Positions 33,521 through 43,294 of a DNA stretch of 64,000 bases are shown one piece after another. The DNA is from Aquificaceae bacterium (GTDB lineage Bacteria; Aquificota; Aquificia; Aquificales; Aquificaceae), in contig JALWVU010000065.1 in NCBI GenBank assembly GCA_027079305.1, positions 43,473 to 107,472 on the forward strand. The letters run 5' to 3'. Each line of letters begins with the position of its first letter. The first letter of the stretch is position 1. The notes under the pieces were generated by a model. The model was not told the origin of the DNA and made no database searches. It worked only from the letters and a program-made list of their open reading frames with translations. A program made the position numbers and the translations under genes.

Positions 33521-34630
33521 ATGCTCAAAAGGCTCTCCTTCGGCATATTCGATACGGGAGAGACAATACTCGGCGCCCTCGTGTTCTCTACATTCTTCCC
33601 CCTATACATGACGAAGCATGTAGATACGAAGATCTACAGCCTCGCCTACGGCCTTTCCTTCCTGATTTCCTTCCTCTTTGCCCTATACCTGGGAAAGATC
33701 GCGGACAGGAGGTCCTTGAGGAAGCACTTCTTCGGAGTCTTCGCCCTTACCACAGGTATTCTGTGTGCCCTGATAAGCCTGGCCTACCCATTGCCAGCAC
33801 TTGCTCTACTCATATTTCTCCTGATGGCTATATCCCATCAGCAGGCCTTCGTCTTCTACAACTCCCTTCTTCTGGGATTTGAAGGCAGGGGCAAGACCTC
33901 GGGATTTGGTGTGGCCTTGGGGTATCTTGGTTCCGCCTTCGCTTTGCTTTTCCTCGCGGAACGCCTGAGGGAACCTTACATATACTTCCAGGTAGCTCTT
34001 ATCTTCCTTCTTCTCTCCCTGCCTTCTCTTATACTGCTGGAGAACCCCAAACAGGTCAGCAGTGTCAGGATAAGGAACATACTCAGGGATAAGAGGTTCC
34101 TTCTGCTTGTCGTCTCTATCCTGTGCATCACCGAGGTGGCTAATACGCTCATAGCGATGATGGGTGTATACCTCAGAGAGGTTTACTCACTCGGAAGGGA
34201 GGATATATACAGGGTGATAGGCGTGTCCGCTCTGGGAGGTATAGCGGGTGGACCTCTGTGGGGTTTTCTGACAGATCTTTTGGGTGCAAAGAGGATCTTC
34301 ACCGCGGGTTTTTTCCTGTGGATACTCTTCCTGCTTTTCCTGCCCTTAGCCCCGGCAAAGGCACTCATCCTGATAGGCCTTCTGGCTGGCTTTTCCTTAT
34401 CTCACCTGTGGACCACCTCGAGGGTTCTGATACTTGAGGAGTTTCCCGAGGGTGAGGCCTCGGTAAGGCTTTCATTCCTCTCTCTCACCGAGAGGGTCGC
34501 CTCCACGATAGGACTGATAATCTGGGCCCTTCTCCTCTTCATCACAGGGGATAACTTCAGGCTGTCCGCACTGCTAATGGCCCTGTTTCCCATAACGGGA
34601 CTTATCCTCTATAGGTTTGCCTTAAAATAG
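33521..34630 (+). CDS. MFS transporter, UMF1-like
   Basis: This 369-residue membrane protein has 11-12 hydrophobic segments. The N-terminus FGIFDTGETILGALVFSTFFPLYM and the loop LGKIADRRSLRKHFF correspond to the UMF1/MFS motif A position (G-x-x-x-D-R-x-x-x-R/K). The central loop RNILRDKRFLLLVVSI separates the two halves. The substrate is unknown; UMF1-like bacterial proteins are poorly characterised. The next gene starts 6 bp later on the same strand. Confidence 0.82.
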   Translation: MLKRLSFGIFDTGETILGALVFSTFFPLYMTKHVDTKIYSLAYGLSFLISFLFALYLGKIADRRSLRKHFFGVFALTTGILCALISLAYPLPALALLIFLLMAISHQQAFVFYNSLLLGFEGRGKTSGFGVALGYLGSAFALLFLAERLREPYIYFQVALIFLLLSLPSLILLENPKQVSSVRIRNILRDKRFLLLVVSILCITEVANTLIAMMGVYLREVYSLGREDIYRVIGVSALGGIAGGPLWGFLTDLLGAKRIFTAGFFLWILFLLFLPLAPAKALILIGLLAGFSLSHLWTTSRVLILEEFPEGEASVRLSFLSLTERVASTIGLIIWALLLFITGDNFRLSALLMALFPITGLILYRFALK

Positions 34631-34636
34631 TCAGCC

Positions 34637-35572
34637 ATGCGGGTTCTCATCACAGGAGCGGCAGGCTTCATAGGATCCCATCTGTGCGAGCGTTTTCTGA
34701 GGGAAGGTCACGAAGTCATAGGAATGGACAACTTCCTGACGGGAACGCCCGAAAACATAGCCCACCTGTTCGGAAACGAGAAGTTTACCTTCATAAAATA
34801 CGATGTTACCAACTTCATATATGTTGAGGGCGGTCTAGATCTTATACTCCACTTCGCCTGCCCCGCCTCGCCGGTAGACTATCTGAACCATCCTATACAC
34901 ACCATGAAAGTGGACTCCCTGGGGACCCTCCACACCCTCGGTCTCGCCAAGGCAAAAGGGGCGAGGTATGTCCTCGCCTCCACGTCGGAGATATACGGCA
35001 ACCCTCAGGTTCACCCTCAGCCCGAAACATACTGGGGGAACGTGAACCCAATAGGGCCGAGGAGCGTTTACGACGAGGCAAAAAGGTTCTCGGAGGCCCT
35101 CTCGATGGCCTACCACAGGGAGCACGGAATAGACGTGAGGGTAGCGAGGATATTCAACACTTACGGGCCGAGGATGAGGATCAACGACGGAAGGGTTGTT
35201 CCCAACTTTATACACCAGGCCCTAACAGGCAAGCCAATAACGGTCTACGGGGACGGCTCTCAGACGAGAAGCTTCTGCTACATAGAGGATCTCGTGGAGG
35301 GCATCTACAAACTCGCCACAAAAGAGGGCATAGATGGGGAGGTTTTCAACCTGGGAAACCCGGAAGAGTATACGGTGCTCGAGCTCGCTGAGCTTATAAA
35401 GGAGCTGACAGGAAGCTCCTCAGAGATAGTCTTCAAAGAAAGACCCGTGGACGATCCGGACAGGAGGAGGCCGGACATAACTAAGGCGAAGAGGATCTTA
35501 GGGTGGGAACCTAAAACTCCGGTGAGGGAAGGCCTCAAAAAGACTATAGAGTGGTTCAGGACGAAGATCTAA
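34637..35572 (+). CDS. UDP-glucuronate decarboxylase-like NAD-dependent epimerase/dehydratase
   Basis: This 311-residue extended short-chain dehydrogenase has the NAD motif GAAGFIGSH (7-15) and the diagnostic UXS sequence [12 protein letters not shown]. The catalytic Thr/Ser is in ASTSEIYG and the YxxxK pair in SVYDEAKR. Further family motifs are [11 protein letters not shown] and [13 protein letters not shown] enzymes make UDP-xylose from UDP-glucuronate for polysaccharide synthesis. Related 4-epimerases share many of these motifs, but HFACPASP favours UXS. The 3' end overlaps the convergent SulP gene by 4 bp. Confidence 0.88.
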   Translation: MRVLITGAAGFIGSHLCERFLREGHEVIGMDNFLTGTPENIAHLFGNEKFTFIKYDVTNFIYVEGGLDLILHFACPASPVDYLNHPIHTMKVDSLGTLHTLGLAKAKGARYVLASTSEIYGNPQVHPQPETYWGNVNPIGPRSVYDEAKRFSEALSMAYHREHGIDVRVARIFNTYGPRMRINDGRVVPNFIHQALTGKPITVYGDGSQTRSFCYIEDLVEGIYKLATKEGIDGEVFNLGNPEEYTVLELAELIKELTGSSSEIVFKERPVDDPDRRRPDITKAKRILGWEPKTPVREGLKKTIEWFRTKI

Positions 35573-37359
35573 GCGGTCTTCTTGGCGTCCAGCTCGCCTT
35601 CCTTAACCATAAGGCACTCCTTAAAGACCACGTAGGGGCACTCTTTTCTGCAGTAGTCGTGGTCTATCCTCTTGAAGAGCTCTATTATGGATTGGCCCTT
35701 TGAGTCGAAAACGAGCTCGTGCCTGGCGACCTTGTCGAACCCGGCGTTTTCAAGGAGGGGATAAACATCACACCCTATGTTCGCAAAAGCAGCCTCCACC
35801 CCAAGATCTCTGAGAGACCTTACAAGCCTTATCACGGTTTCCGAACCGGTAGCGTCTATGTAGTTAACCGCCTCCATATCGATAAGGACGTATTTGAGAG
35901 GCCCCTTCTGAAGTCTCTCCTGGGCTCTCTCAAGAATGTAGTCGTAGACATACTGGGCATTTCCGAAGTATATGGACATGTTGGGCCTTATGTAGAGTAT
36001 CTGTGGGCACTCGGGCAGGCCCCTCTTCTCCGCGTTCACAAAGGTTCCGGACTCGGGATCCCTTGAAAGAATAACTATCCTCGGATACATAGTTCTGTAA
36101 ACGAAGCTTCCCAGAGAGAGTATCACGCCGAGGGTTATGGCCACCCAGAGGTCCATGAAGAAGACGGAGGCAAAGGTCAGCCCCGCGACTATCCCGTCGA
36201 GCTTGTTTATCCTGTAAAGCCTCAGGATATCCTGGGGCCTTATAAGGTTTATTACCGCGGAGAGAACCACGGCCGCGAGAGTAGCCTTGGGAAGGTAGTA
36301 GAAAGCAGGAGCCAGAAGAAATAGGGTAACTCCCACCAGGGATCCAGTTATTATGCTCGCAAGGGGAGACTTGGCTCCGAGAGCGAAGTTGAGAGAAGAC
36401 CTTGAGAAGGATCCACCTGCGGGAAAGCCTTTGAAGAAGGAGACAGCTATGTTGGCAAGCCCCTGACCTATGAGCTCCTGGTTGGGATCCCACTTGTCCC
36501 CTGTCCTGATGGCCAGCGTTTTGGCTATGGCGACCGCCTCTATGAGACCGAAGAAGGCAACAACCAGAGCTCCTCCCCACATCTGGCTCATGATTTGAAA
36601 GTCCAGGGGTGGCATGGTAGGATCCGGAAGGCCCTGGGGAACCTTGCCCACTATAGCCACACCCTTCTCGGGGAGGTTGAGGAGGTAGGTTATCACCGAG
36701 GTCACCGCAACAGCTATCAGAGCCCCTGGAATGTAAGGATTTATCTTCTTCGCTCCCCAGATGATCGCATACGCACCCACACCTATGGCGAGGGTGTAGG
36801 GATTGGTCAGCTCTATCTTCTTCACTATGTCCGCCAGAACGGTGAATATGTGGGTGCTGTTCACCACCTGGTAGCCGAGCATGTGCTTGAACTGGGAGAG
36901 GGCTATGACCATAGCACCCGCAGCGGTAAAACCTATCACTACGCTGTTGGAGATAAGATCGACCACAAACCCCAGCTTAAACATACCTACCATGAGACGG
37001 ACAAAGCCCACCATAAGGGCAAGAAGTCCCATGTAGGCTATCCACTCCTCAGACTGGGGCTCCAGGTGCAGGCTGAACAAAACGGACGCGGAGAGCAGAC
37101 AGGTCATGGCAACTGGGCCAGTTCCGAGGAACCTTGAGCTTCCGAAGAGTGCTGCCACTATGGTGGCTATGAAGGCGGTGTAGAGACCCGTTATGGGAGG
37201 CATACCCGCAAGGAGGGCGTAAGCCATCGCCTGGGGAACGTAGACCGCAGCTACCGTTACACCCGCTATCAGATCCCTTATGAAGGCGTCCTTGGAGTAG
37301 TCTCTGAACCAACGTGGGAAAGGGAAACCGAAGTAGATGGGCAGGTTCTCTACTTTCAT
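35569..37359 (-). CDS. SulP-family anion permease with STAS domain
   Basis: This 596-residue transporter of the SLC26/SulP family has an N-terminal membrane domain (about 30-420) with [32 protein letters not shown], the family signature, and [17 protein letters not shown]. The C-terminal STAS domain (about 450-560) includes [16 protein letters not shown]. After STAS is a Cys-bearing tail ([17 protein letters not shown]). The substrate may be sulfate, another oxyanion or bicarbonate. An inverted repeat TTATAAG-N14-CTTATAA lies 40-66 bp upstream of the start. Confidence 0.93.
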   Translation of the reverse strand: MKVENLPIYFGFPFPRWFRDYSKDAFIRDLIAGVTVAAVYVPQAMAYALLAGMPPITGLYTAFIATIVAALFGSSRFLGTGPVAMTCLLSASVLFSLHLEPQSEEWIAYMGLLALMVGFVRLMVGMFKLGFVVDLISNSVVIGFTAAGAMVIALSQFKHMLGYQVVNSTHIFTVLADIVKKIELTNPYTLAIGVGAYAIIWGAKKINPYIPGALIAVAVTSVITYLLNLPEKGVAIVGKVPQGLPDPTMPPLDFQIMSQMWGGALVVAFFGLIEAVAIAKTLAIRTGDKWDPNQELIGQGLANIAVSFFKGFPAGGSFSRSSLNFALGAKSPLASIITGSLVGVTLFLLAPAFYYLPKATLAAVVLSAVINLIRPQDILRLYRINKLDGIVAGLTFASVFFMDLWVAITLGVILSLGSFVYRTMYPRIVILSRDPESGTFVNAEKRGLPECPQILYIRPNMSIYFGNAQYVYDYILERAQERLQKGPLKYVLIDMEAVNYIDATGSETVIRLVRSLRDLGVEAAFANIGCDVYPLLENAGFDKVARHELVFDSKGQSIIELFKRIDHDYCRKECPYVVFKECLMVKEGELDAKKTA

Positions 37360-37397
37360 CCGCTCAGTTAATTATAAAACAGCTTTTGAGTTCTGTG

Positions 37398-37425
37398 TTA
37401 TAAGAATTTCTTTAATTTCTTATAA
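37398..37425. promoter_or_regulatory. Inverted repeat TTATAAG-N14-CTTATAA upstream of SulP gene
   Basis: Perfect 7-bp arms (9 bp counting mismatch-free extension GAA/TTC within the spacer) lie between the groEL terminator and the SulP start codon. It could be an operator or a weak terminator-like hairpin. The same half-site pair occurs without a spacer upstream of the YeeE/YedE transporter gene at 39609-39622. Confidence 0.4.
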
Positions 37426-37439
37426 GGTCAATAAAAAAA

Positions 37440-37457
37440 GGGCGCCGAACGGCGCCC
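37440..37457 (-). terminator. Rho-independent terminator of groESL
   Basis: On the minus strand, GGGCGCCGTTCGGCGCCC forms a 7-8 bp GC stem with a tiny loop and is followed at once by seven T residues. It lies 27 bp after the groEL stop codon. Confidence 0.93.
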
Positions 37458-37483
37458 TCGGTTGATTTTTGAAGAGTTTTGGA

Positions 37484-39124
37484 TCAGTCGAGGTCGGGCA
37501 TGTCTGTGGGAGTTATGTCCTTCTGCTTCTTGTCCTCGGGCAGGTCCGCTATGAGGGCTTCCGCGGTGAGCATGGTTCCCGCCACCGATGCGGCGTTCTC
37601 TATGGCGGTTCTCACCACCTTGGTGGGGTCGATGATTCCCGCCTCCATCATGTCCACGTATTCGCCGGTGGCCGCGTTGAAGCCCCAGGTCTTGCCCTTC
37701 TCCTTGCCGAGCTCGATCACCTTCTCGAGGACCACGAATCCTTCGAAGCCCGCGTTGTAGGCTATCTGTCTGAGAGGTGTCCTGCAGGCCTTCTTGACTA
37801 TTTCCACACCGAGCTTCTGATCCTCGTTATCGACCTCCACGCTCTCGAGGTTTTCGGAAGCCCTCACCAGCGCCACACCACCACCGGGAACTATACCCTC
37901 CTCAACCGCAGCCTTGGTGGCGTGGACAGCGTCCTCAACCCTCGCCTTCTTCTCCTTGAGCTCCGCCTCGGTGGCCGCACCTACCCTTATGACCGCTACT
38001 CCGCCGGAGAGCTTAGCGAGTCTCTCCTGGAGCTTCTCCCTGTCGTAATCGGAGGTGGTCTCCTGGATCTGCTTCTTGATCTGCTCTATCCTGGCCTTTA
38101 TGTCCTCCTCCTTGCCCTTACCTCCGACTATCGTTGTGGTCTCCTTATCGACCACCACCTTGTCCGCCCTTCCGAGCATGTCGAGGGTTACGGACTCGAG
38201 CTTAATTCCGAGATCCTCCATTATGGCGGTCCCGCCGGTCAGGATAGCTATGTCCTGGAGGTAGTCCTTCCTCCTCTGACCGAATCCGGGAGCCTTGACC
38301 GCACAAGCCCTGAGGACTCCCTTGATGTGGTTCACAACGAGTGTTGCAAGAGCTTCACCCTCGACGTCCTCAGCTATAACGAGGAGTGGCTTTCCAGCCC
38401 TAACCACCTGCTCGAGGACGGGCAGGAGATCCTTCACGTTGGAGATCTTCTTCTCGTATATGAGTATGTAGGGCTCCTCGAGGACACACTGCATCTTGTC
38501 AGGGTCTGTCACGAAGTAGGGGGAGAGATACCCTCTGTCGAACTGCATACCCTGAACGGTCTCGAGGGTAGTCTCCGCGGACTTGGACTCCTCGACGGTT
38601 ATGACCCCGTCCTTTCCGACCGCCTCCATGGCGTCCGCTATGATCTTACCTATCTCGGGATCGTTGTTGGCGGATATGGTAGCGACCTGCTCTATCTCAG
38701 TTCTCCCCTTCACTTCTACGGAGAGGTTCTTGATCTCTTCAACCACCTTCTTGACCGCCTTGTCTATGCCTCTCTTGACGTCCATGGGGTTGGCACCGCT
38801 GGCTATGGCTTTGAGTCCCTCGTGGAATATGGCCTGGGCGAGTATTGTAGCGGTGGTGGTTCCGTCTCCCGCAACGTCAGCGGTCTTGGAGGCGACCTCC
38901 TTGACGAGCTGGGCGCCTATGTTCTCGTAGTTGTCCTTGAGCTCGATCTCCTTAGCGACGGTCACCCCGTCCTTGGTTACGACGGGGGTTCCCCAGTTCT
39001 TTCCGAGAATGACCTCCCTACCTCTGGGACCGAGGGTAACCTTGACCGCATTCGCAAGCTTGTCAACACCAGCCTTGAGCTTAGCTCTTGCCTCTTCGCT
39101 ATAGATAATTCCTTTCGCTGCCAT
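37484..39124 (-). CDS. groEL: 60-kDa chaperonin
   Basis: GroEL forms the double-ring folding chamber that works with GroES and ATP. The 546-residue product has [35 protein letters not shown] at the N-terminus split across the ATP site, and the [13 protein letters not shown] motif around residue 87. The class signature [16 protein letters not shown] is also present. The C-terminus ends in an acidic DMPDLD and lacks the Gly-Gly-Met repeats of E. coli GroEL. It lies 26 bp downstream of groES and ends before a strong terminator. A 558-codon antisense frame over the same region is a composition artefact. Confidence 0.98.
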   Translation of the reverse strand: MAAKGIIYSEEARAKLKAGVDKLANAVKVTLGPRGREVILGKNWGTPVVTKDGVTVAKEIELKDNYENIGAQLVKEVASKTADVAGDGTTTATILAQAIFHEGLKAIASGANPMDVKRGIDKAVKKVVEEIKNLSVEVKGRTEIEQVATISANNDPEIGKIIADAMEAVGKDGVITVEESKSAETTLETVQGMQFDRGYLSPYFVTDPDKMQCVLEEPYILIYEKKISNVKDLLPVLEQVVRAGKPLLVIAEDVEGEALATLVVNHIKGVLRACAVKAPGFGQRRKDYLQDIAILTGGTAIMEDLGIKLESVTLDMLGRADKVVVDKETTTIVGGKGKEEDIKARIEQIKKQIQETTSDYDREKLQERLAKLSGGVAVIRVGAATEAELKEKKARVEDAVHATKAAVEEGIVPGGGVALVRASENLESVEVDNEDQKLGVEIVKKACRTPLRQIAYNAGFEGFVVLEKVIELGKEKGKTWGFNAATGEYVDMMEAGIIDPTKVVRTAIENAASVAGTMLTAEALIADLPEDKKQKDITPTDMPDLD

Positions 39125-39150
39125 CTCTCACACCTCCTCCTTTAGTTTTA

Positions 39151-39462
39151 TTAGGCTGTAACTTTGGCGTCCTCGACTATAGCGAGAACCTCGTCCTCGG
39201 ACATGATCAGATACTTCTCACCGTCGAGCTCAACTTCCGTTCCCGCATACTTGTTGAAGAGAACAACGTCCCCTTCCTTTACCTTGAGGGGCTTTAGCTC
39301 CCCGTTGTTGAGGAGCTTACCCTCTCCTACGGCTATAACCTCACCCATCTGGGGCTTCTCTTTGGCGGTGTCGGGTATTATGATCCCGGAGGGAGTCTTC
39401 TGCTCCTGCTCCTCGAACCTCTTTACAACGATCTTATCGTAAAGGGGCTTCAGCTTCGCCAT
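39151..39462 (-). CDS. groES: 10-kDa co-chaperonin
   Basis: GroES caps the GroEL ring. The 103-residue product shows [37 protein letters not shown], containing the mobile loop that docks onto GroEL, and the later [24 protein letters not shown] segment. GGAGGT precedes the ATG. A consensus sigma-70 promoter lies 37-65 bp upstream. No CIRCE element is visible, so HrcA control is not indicated. Confidence 0.98.
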   Translation of the reverse strand: MAKLKPLYDKIVVKRFEEQEQKTPSGIIIPDTAKEKPQMGEVIAVGEGKLLNNGELKPLKVKEGDVVLFNKYAGTEVELDGEKYLIMSEDEVLAIVEDAKVTA

Positions 39463-39498
39463 GGGTTCCTACCTCCTTCCGTTTTTATTTGCATAAAA

Positions 39499-39527
39499 AT
39501 TATATTAACTTCTCCCCGCCGTGTCAA
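39499..39527 (-). promoter_or_regulatory. Consensus sigma-70 promoter of groESL
   Basis: On the minus strand, TTGACA (39527-39522) and TATAAT (39504-39499) are both perfect consensus hexamers, separated by exactly 17 bp. The -10 box is 36 nt upstream of the groES ATG, leaving a normal leader with a GGAGGT ribosome site. Confidence 0.93.
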
Positions 39528-39608
39528 GAGGTTTTTGGTAAAAATATGAGCCTGTTAGGCTAATATAATCTTAGTGTTTGTAACACACAACTGTCCGGTA
39601 GCGAACTT

Positions 39609-39622
39609 TTATAAGCTTATAA
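39609..39622. promoter_or_regulatory. 14-bp perfect palindrome TTATAAGCTTATAA upstream of YeeE/YedE gene
   Basis: A perfect palindrome lies between divergent groES and the sulfur transporter gene, about 70 bp before the latter's ATG. The half-sites TTATAAG/CTTATAA recur upstream of the SulP gene at 37398-37425. It is an operator candidate. No matching regulator gene is identified. Confidence 0.4.
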
Positions 39623-39692
39623 GTTTTTCTTTTAGGCCGATAAGCTTGACTTGAAATAACATAACTTCTCACGAAAAGAGGAGGAGCCTGGC

Positions 39693-40973
39693 ATGGAGAC
39701 GATAAAGGAGATCTACACTTACCTCTTCAGGAGACAGTGGCCCGCCTGGGTGGGCGGAATCACCATGGGCTTTATCGTGGTTCTGATGTTCGTGTGGGGT
39801 GCTCCGTGGGCGGTTACCAACGGGATAATAATCTGGGGCGACAACATACTAAAGCCCATTCTATATCCCGACGCGGAGGTTCAGAGTCCCATATGGCAGT
39901 TCACAGCACTGATAAACTGGGCCTTTCTGCTGGGGGCCTTTATCTCCGCTCTCCTGGGAGGAGACTTCAGGATAAGCGTTCCCTCCTTTAAAGAGTTCCT
40001 GTTGGGCGCCTTCGGTGGAACGCTGATGGGTGTGGGAGCCTTCCTCGCCTTCGGATGCACCATAGGGGCCTTCCTCGTTGGTTTTGGGGCGCTGTCCGCT
40101 TCAGGATTGACCATGATGATAGGACTCGGTATAGGGACCTACGTCGGTCTCAGGCTATACATGTGGCTCGTCGCCAAGGGATGGGGGACAGCGGGCAGAG
40201 CTATAGAGGTCCCGGTAAACCTTCAGGTCGCCTTGGGAGTGATCTTGGTGATAATAACACTCGGGCTTATAATCTTCCTCCAGAGGCCGGTCTCCACCTA
40301 CGCCCCTGCCCTCGGTTTGGGATCGGTTAAGGTGACCGCTGGATCCCTCATATTCTTCGGTGTAATCCTCGGGATCATAAACCAGAGGACCAGGTTCTGC
40401 TTCGTGAGAGCCTTCAGGGAGCCCTTCATGACCGGTGAGGGGAACATGACCCGGGCTGCGGCCCTTGCCCTCATAATAGCCGCCGTTTTCGGAGCTGTGG
40501 TCAAGTTCTCACCGCTTACCAACGTCCTCGAGATCCCAGACGTCAAAGACATCCTCTCCATAGAGATGACCGCCCCTCCTTCCATAAAGGCCATGATGGT
40601 CGCCCCCTCCTTCCCCATAGGTTCCCTGATCGGGGGTTTCATATTCGGGATAGGGATGACCCTCGCCGGAGGCTGCTCCGTAGGTAGCTTCTGGAGGGCA
40701 GGAGAGGGATCTCTGAAGAACATGACCGCCATCCTCTTCTACGCCCTTGGAGGATCGATCTTCGCCTTCATCTACAGAAAGATAGAGCCCGCCATACTCC
40801 AGTCCCTCTCGGGCATATACGAGAAGCTGGGCGCATCCAACGCTACCGGAATAAAGCTCTTCCTTCCGGACGCTGTGGGACTCGGATGGGCACTCGTTAT
40901 ATTCCTCGGCTTTGCCCTCGCCTGGCTCCTCTTCGCCACCTGGAACGAGAGAACGATGAAGTTCACCCTATAG
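39693..40973 (+). CDS. YeeE/YedE-family sulfur (thiosulfate-type) transporter
   Basis: This 426-residue membrane protein is made of two repeats of the YeeE/YedE (TsuA-like) fold. Conserved Cys motifs are FGCTIGAFLVGFGALSASGL in the first half, RTRFCFVRAFREPFMTG in the middle and LAGGCSVGSFWRAGEG in the second half. In studied members such cysteines relay thiosulfate across the membrane. GGAGGAG precedes the ATG. It overlaps by 11 bp the convergent MerR gene, whose operon also encodes DsrE and thiol proteins, so a role in sulfur uptake is likely. Confidence 0.9.
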   Translation: METIKEIYTYLFRRQWPAWVGGITMGFIVVLMFVWGAPWAVTNGIIIWGDNILKPILYPDAEVQSPIWQFTALINWAFLLGAFISALLGGDFRISVPSFKEFLLGAFGGTLMGVGAFLAFGCTIGAFLVGFGALSASGLTMMIGLGIGTYVGLRLYMWLVAKGWGTAGRAIEVPVNLQVALGVILVIITLGLIIFLQRPVSTYAPALGLGSVKVTAGSLIFFGVILGIINQRTRFCFVRAFREPFMTGEGNMTRAAALALIIAAVFGAVVKFSPLTNVLEIPDVKDILSIEMTAPPSIKAMMVAPSFPIGSLIGGFIFGIGMTLAGGCSVGSFWRAGEGSLKNMTAILFYALGGSIFAFIYRKIEPAILQSLSGIYEKLGASNATGIKLFLPDAVGLGWALVIFLGFALAWLLFATWNERTMKFTL

Positions 40974-41346
40974 ACTCTATGATGGGGCAAACGGAGGCGG
41001 GGACATCCCGCCTCTCCCTCAAAAGTCCCTCCAGAAGCCTTTTTCTCGATCTGAGCTCCTCTATGAGTTTGTCTATCTCCTCGATCTTCTCCTTTATCCT
41101 TTCCTCCACGCATCCGCAGGGTGTCTCTCCCGAGAGCTTTAGAGAGATTATCTCCTTTATCTCCTCGAGCTTAAATCCTACGGACTTAGCTTTCAGTATG
41201 AACTCGCAGAGTTTGAGGTGTTCCTCGGTGTAGATCCTGTATCCGGAGCTGTTTCTGAGGGGAGGCGGAAGCAGGCCTACCTCCTCCCAGTAGCGCAGTG
41301 TTTTTGGATTTATTCCGAGCCTTCTCGCAAGCTCACCTATCCTCAT
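40963..41346 (-). CDS. MerR-family metal/thiol-responsive regulator
   Basis: This 127-residue regulator has the MerR helix-turn-helix MRIGELARRLGINPKTLRYW, the YRIYTEEHLKLCEFI wing and a long dimerisation helix. Cys77 and Cys79 (TPCGC) and Cys120 (SVCPII) occupy positions like the first and last mercury-binding Cys of MerR, but the middle Cys is missing. It is the last gene of the operon starting at 43287, whose promoter has a MerR-type 19-bp spacer. It very probably controls that promoter. The ligand may be a soft metal or a sulfur species. Confidence 0.88.
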   Translation of the reverse strand: MRIGELARRLGINPKTLRYWEEVGLLPPPLRNSSGYRIYTEEHLKLCEFILKAKSVGFKLEEIKEIISLKLSGETPCGCVEERIKEKIEEIDKLIEELRSRKRLLEGLLRERRDVPASVCPIIESIG

Positions 41347-41765
41347 AGGTAAATAGGTATGTATCCTTCCCTGACTTTCAAGACATGGTATTCGAAGCCG
41401 GACCTCACGATCTCAACGCCATCAAAGAGAGCCTCCTCGGAAACGTCAAATATCTTCATCGCTACCCTGCAGGCCTTGAACTTGATTCCGTAAAGCATCA
41501 GGTTGTTTATCCTCTCCTCGAACTCACCGTTTTCAAACCTGTCCAGAAAGGCTATCCCCTCGTCGTAGGCAACCACCTCTATGTCCGCCCCCGCCCCCCA
41601 TATGTTTATGGCACCCCTTATCCTCAAAAAGACCTTCTTCCAGCGCTTCCTGTCCTTGAAGGTTACGGGAAAGAGGAGCTTTACCTGATCTGTTTCTTTG
41701 GCCTTTAAAGGCGTAAGCAGGGTCAGCATCCCGGCTCCCAGAATCAGAAACTTCCTTCTGTTCAC
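41343..41765 (-). CDS. Exported DsrE-like protein with Tat-type signal
   Basis: This 140-residue protein has a twin-arginine signal ([20 protein letters not shown]) followed by a DsrE/DsrF-like fold. The VKLLFPVTFKDR strand, GADIEVVAYDEGIAFL helix start and a conserved Cys99 in GIKFKACRVAM correspond to the persulfide-carrying Cys of DsrE-like sulfur carriers. Export of such a domain is less usual than the cytoplasmic form. It overlaps the double-CcdA gene and the MerR gene by 4 bp each, fixing it in that operon. Confidence 0.8.
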   Translation of the reverse strand: MNRRKFLILGAGMLTLLTPLKAKETDQVKLLFPVTFKDRKRWKKVFLRIRGAINIWGAGADIEVVAYDEGIAFLDRFENGEFEERINNLMLYGIKFKACRVAMKIFDVSEEALFDGVEIVRSGFEYHVLKVREGYIPIYL

Positions 41766-43036
41766 AGCACCACCTCCAGGAAGTTTTTGAAGAAGTATCC
41801 AGAAAGGATTAGGAAAATAACTCCAACGAGGCGATTCACATAAGCGTAGTTCCTCTTTAGGAAGTCAGACAGCGTGCTGACCACGAGACCGGACAGAAAT
41901 ACGGGAACAGCCCTGCCTACCGCGTAAACCCCCATCAGAAGCACCGCCTCCGTGATGCTTTCTGTGGATGCACTCAAAACGATCGCTCCGAGGAGTAGGG
42001 AGGTGCAGGAGGGACAAAGAGAGAAGGTGTAGGCCACCCCGAGAAGGAAGCTGCTCGCCCCGGCACTGGAAAAGGGATTGAGCCTGGCCACCTCCACGGA
42101 GAAGGGAAGGAGGTTGAGGAGATTCAGGGCTATCAGCAGGAGAAGGGCGGAAAGTATCAGGTTGAAAAGATCTGTCCTGAAGATGTCCGAAAGGACAACC
42201 GCTCCCAGGGAGGCCACCGCACCCGCAAAGGCGTGGGTGAGGAGGAAGGCGGTAGAAAACCCCAGCACGCTAAGGACTATGTCGGTCTTCCTCTGGTGTT
42301 TCGTTACGATAAGCCCGAAGACCACCGGCAGGAAGGGCAGTGTAGAGGGTCCGAGGCTTGTGAAGAAGCCCAGAAGAAACATTACAGGGATTAGGAAAAG
42401 AAAGGAGTGCCTTTCCTGAAGAAGAGAGGACACGTAGATATTCAGATTTCCAAAGTCTACTAAGAGTCCTATTGCGAGCACGAGAAGAAAGCCCGTGAGC
42501 GCGGGAACCGCAGGTATGAGGGAGGTGAGCGTTTTCAGAAGTCTATCCGGAACGAAAGGCAGGATAAGGGTGGGAACGGTTACGAACAGGGAGTACAGGT
42601 TAAAGATCAGAAAAGGCTCTTTAAAGTGGAGGGAGTAGGCTCCGAGGAGAGCAAGGAAGGGGATAGAGCAGTAGGGCAGGCTCAGGCCGAGTCCCAGTCC
42701 CGGAGGGAACTTCCTTTCGGGAAAGAAGAACTGGGGGGAGAGATCGAAGGGAGCTATACCGAACCTCTTCATGAAGGGAAATCCCAGGATGAATACCACC
42801 GCTACCACACCGTGAACTACAAGAAGAGCCTTCTCTGATAGCGTTATCCTTCCCGAGAGGGCGTAAAAGAGGAGGGCTATAAGGTTGAAAATCAGGAGCC
42901 TCGAGAGGAAGAGCAGTGGTATCTGCTTAAGGTCTCCCCTCTTCAGGTAAGCTCTGAAAAGCAGGTTTACGTTCCACATGCAGGGCGTAAAGAAGGAGAG
43001 GGCACCGAGGACTGGAACCGCGTACAGGGGACTCAA
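41762..43036 (-). CDS. Tandem-duplicated CcdA/DsbD-like thiol transporter
   Basis: This 424-residue membrane protein consists of two CcdA-like halves. The first has redox Cys19 (FFTPCMWN) and Cys122 (LPYCSIP). The second (from about 210) has GPSTLPFLP, where the usual Cys is Ser230, and CPSC (Cys340, Cys343) where CcdA has a single Cys. Electron relay could thus run through a mixed set of cysteines. It overlaps by 4 bp the thioredoxin-like gene upstream and the DsrE gene downstream, suggesting a cytoplasm-to-periplasm thiol chain ending on the exported DsrE. Confidence 0.8.
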   Translation of the reverse strand: MSPLYAVPVLGALSFFTPCMWNVNLLFRAYLKRGDLKQIPLLFLSRLLIFNLIALLFYALSGRITLSEKALLVVHGVVAVVFILGFPFMKRFGIAPFDLSPQFFFPERKFPPGLGLGLSLPYCSIPFLALLGAYSLHFKEPFLIFNLYSLFVTVPTLILPFVPDRLLKTLTSLIPAVPALTGFLLVLAIGLLVDFGNLNIYVSSLLQERHSFLFLIPVMFLLGFFTSLGPSTLPFLPVVFGLIVTKHQRKTDIVLSVLGFSTAFLLTHAFAGAVASLGAVVLSDIFRTDLFNLILSALLLLIALNLLNLLPFSVEVARLNPFSSAGASSFLLGVAYTFSLCPSCTSLLLGAIVLSASTESITEAVLLMGVYAVGRAVPVFLSGLVVSTLSDFLKRNYAYVNRLVGVIFLILSGYFFKNFLEVVL

Positions 43037-43287
43037 GAGATCTCCTCCTCTATGGCCTTCCTTATCTTCTCCTCCGTCGGGATGACACCCGCGAACTTGA
43101 CCTTGCCGTTTACGACGACCGCGGGGGAGGTGAGTATTCCAAGTTCCACTATCCTGTCCGCGTCCTCGACGGGATCTAAGAGTCTCACCTCAACACCCAT
43201 ATCTTTTGCCACCTTCTCTACCCTCTCCTTCACCACCGCGCACTTTGGACAGAAGTTCGACTCAAGTAGTTCAACCACCACACCCAT
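43033..43287 (-). CDS. Small thioredoxin/glutaredoxin-like protein (CPKC)
   Basis: This 84-residue protein of the small redox-disulfide family has the start [20 protein letters not shown], active-site Cys13 and Cys16, and a cis-Pro segment [15 protein letters not shown]. It lacks a signal peptide and so is cytoplasmic, a natural electron donor for the double CcdA it precedes. The ATG is only 7 nt after the -10 box of a MerR-type promoter and has no ribosome site, so its mRNA should be leaderless. It is the first gene of the operon. Confidence 0.88.
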   Translation of the reverse strand: MGVVVELLESNFCPKCAVVKERVEKVAKDMGVEVRLLDPVEDADRIVELGILTSPAVVVNGKVKFAGVIPTEEKIRKAIEEEIS

Positions 43288-43294
43288 GGAAGTG

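Noticed and set aside
37469..39145. 558-codon plus-strand open frame across the groESL region
   Set aside because: It is exactly antisense to groEL, whose protein is unmistakable. The predicted product is a Gly/Leu/His-rich composition artefact without a ribosome site.
39463..39692. CIRCE/HrcA operator before groESL
   Set aside because: The TTAGCACTC-N9-GAGTGCTAA pattern was looked for and is not present. Only a short AGCCT-GTT-AGGCT repeat is seen.
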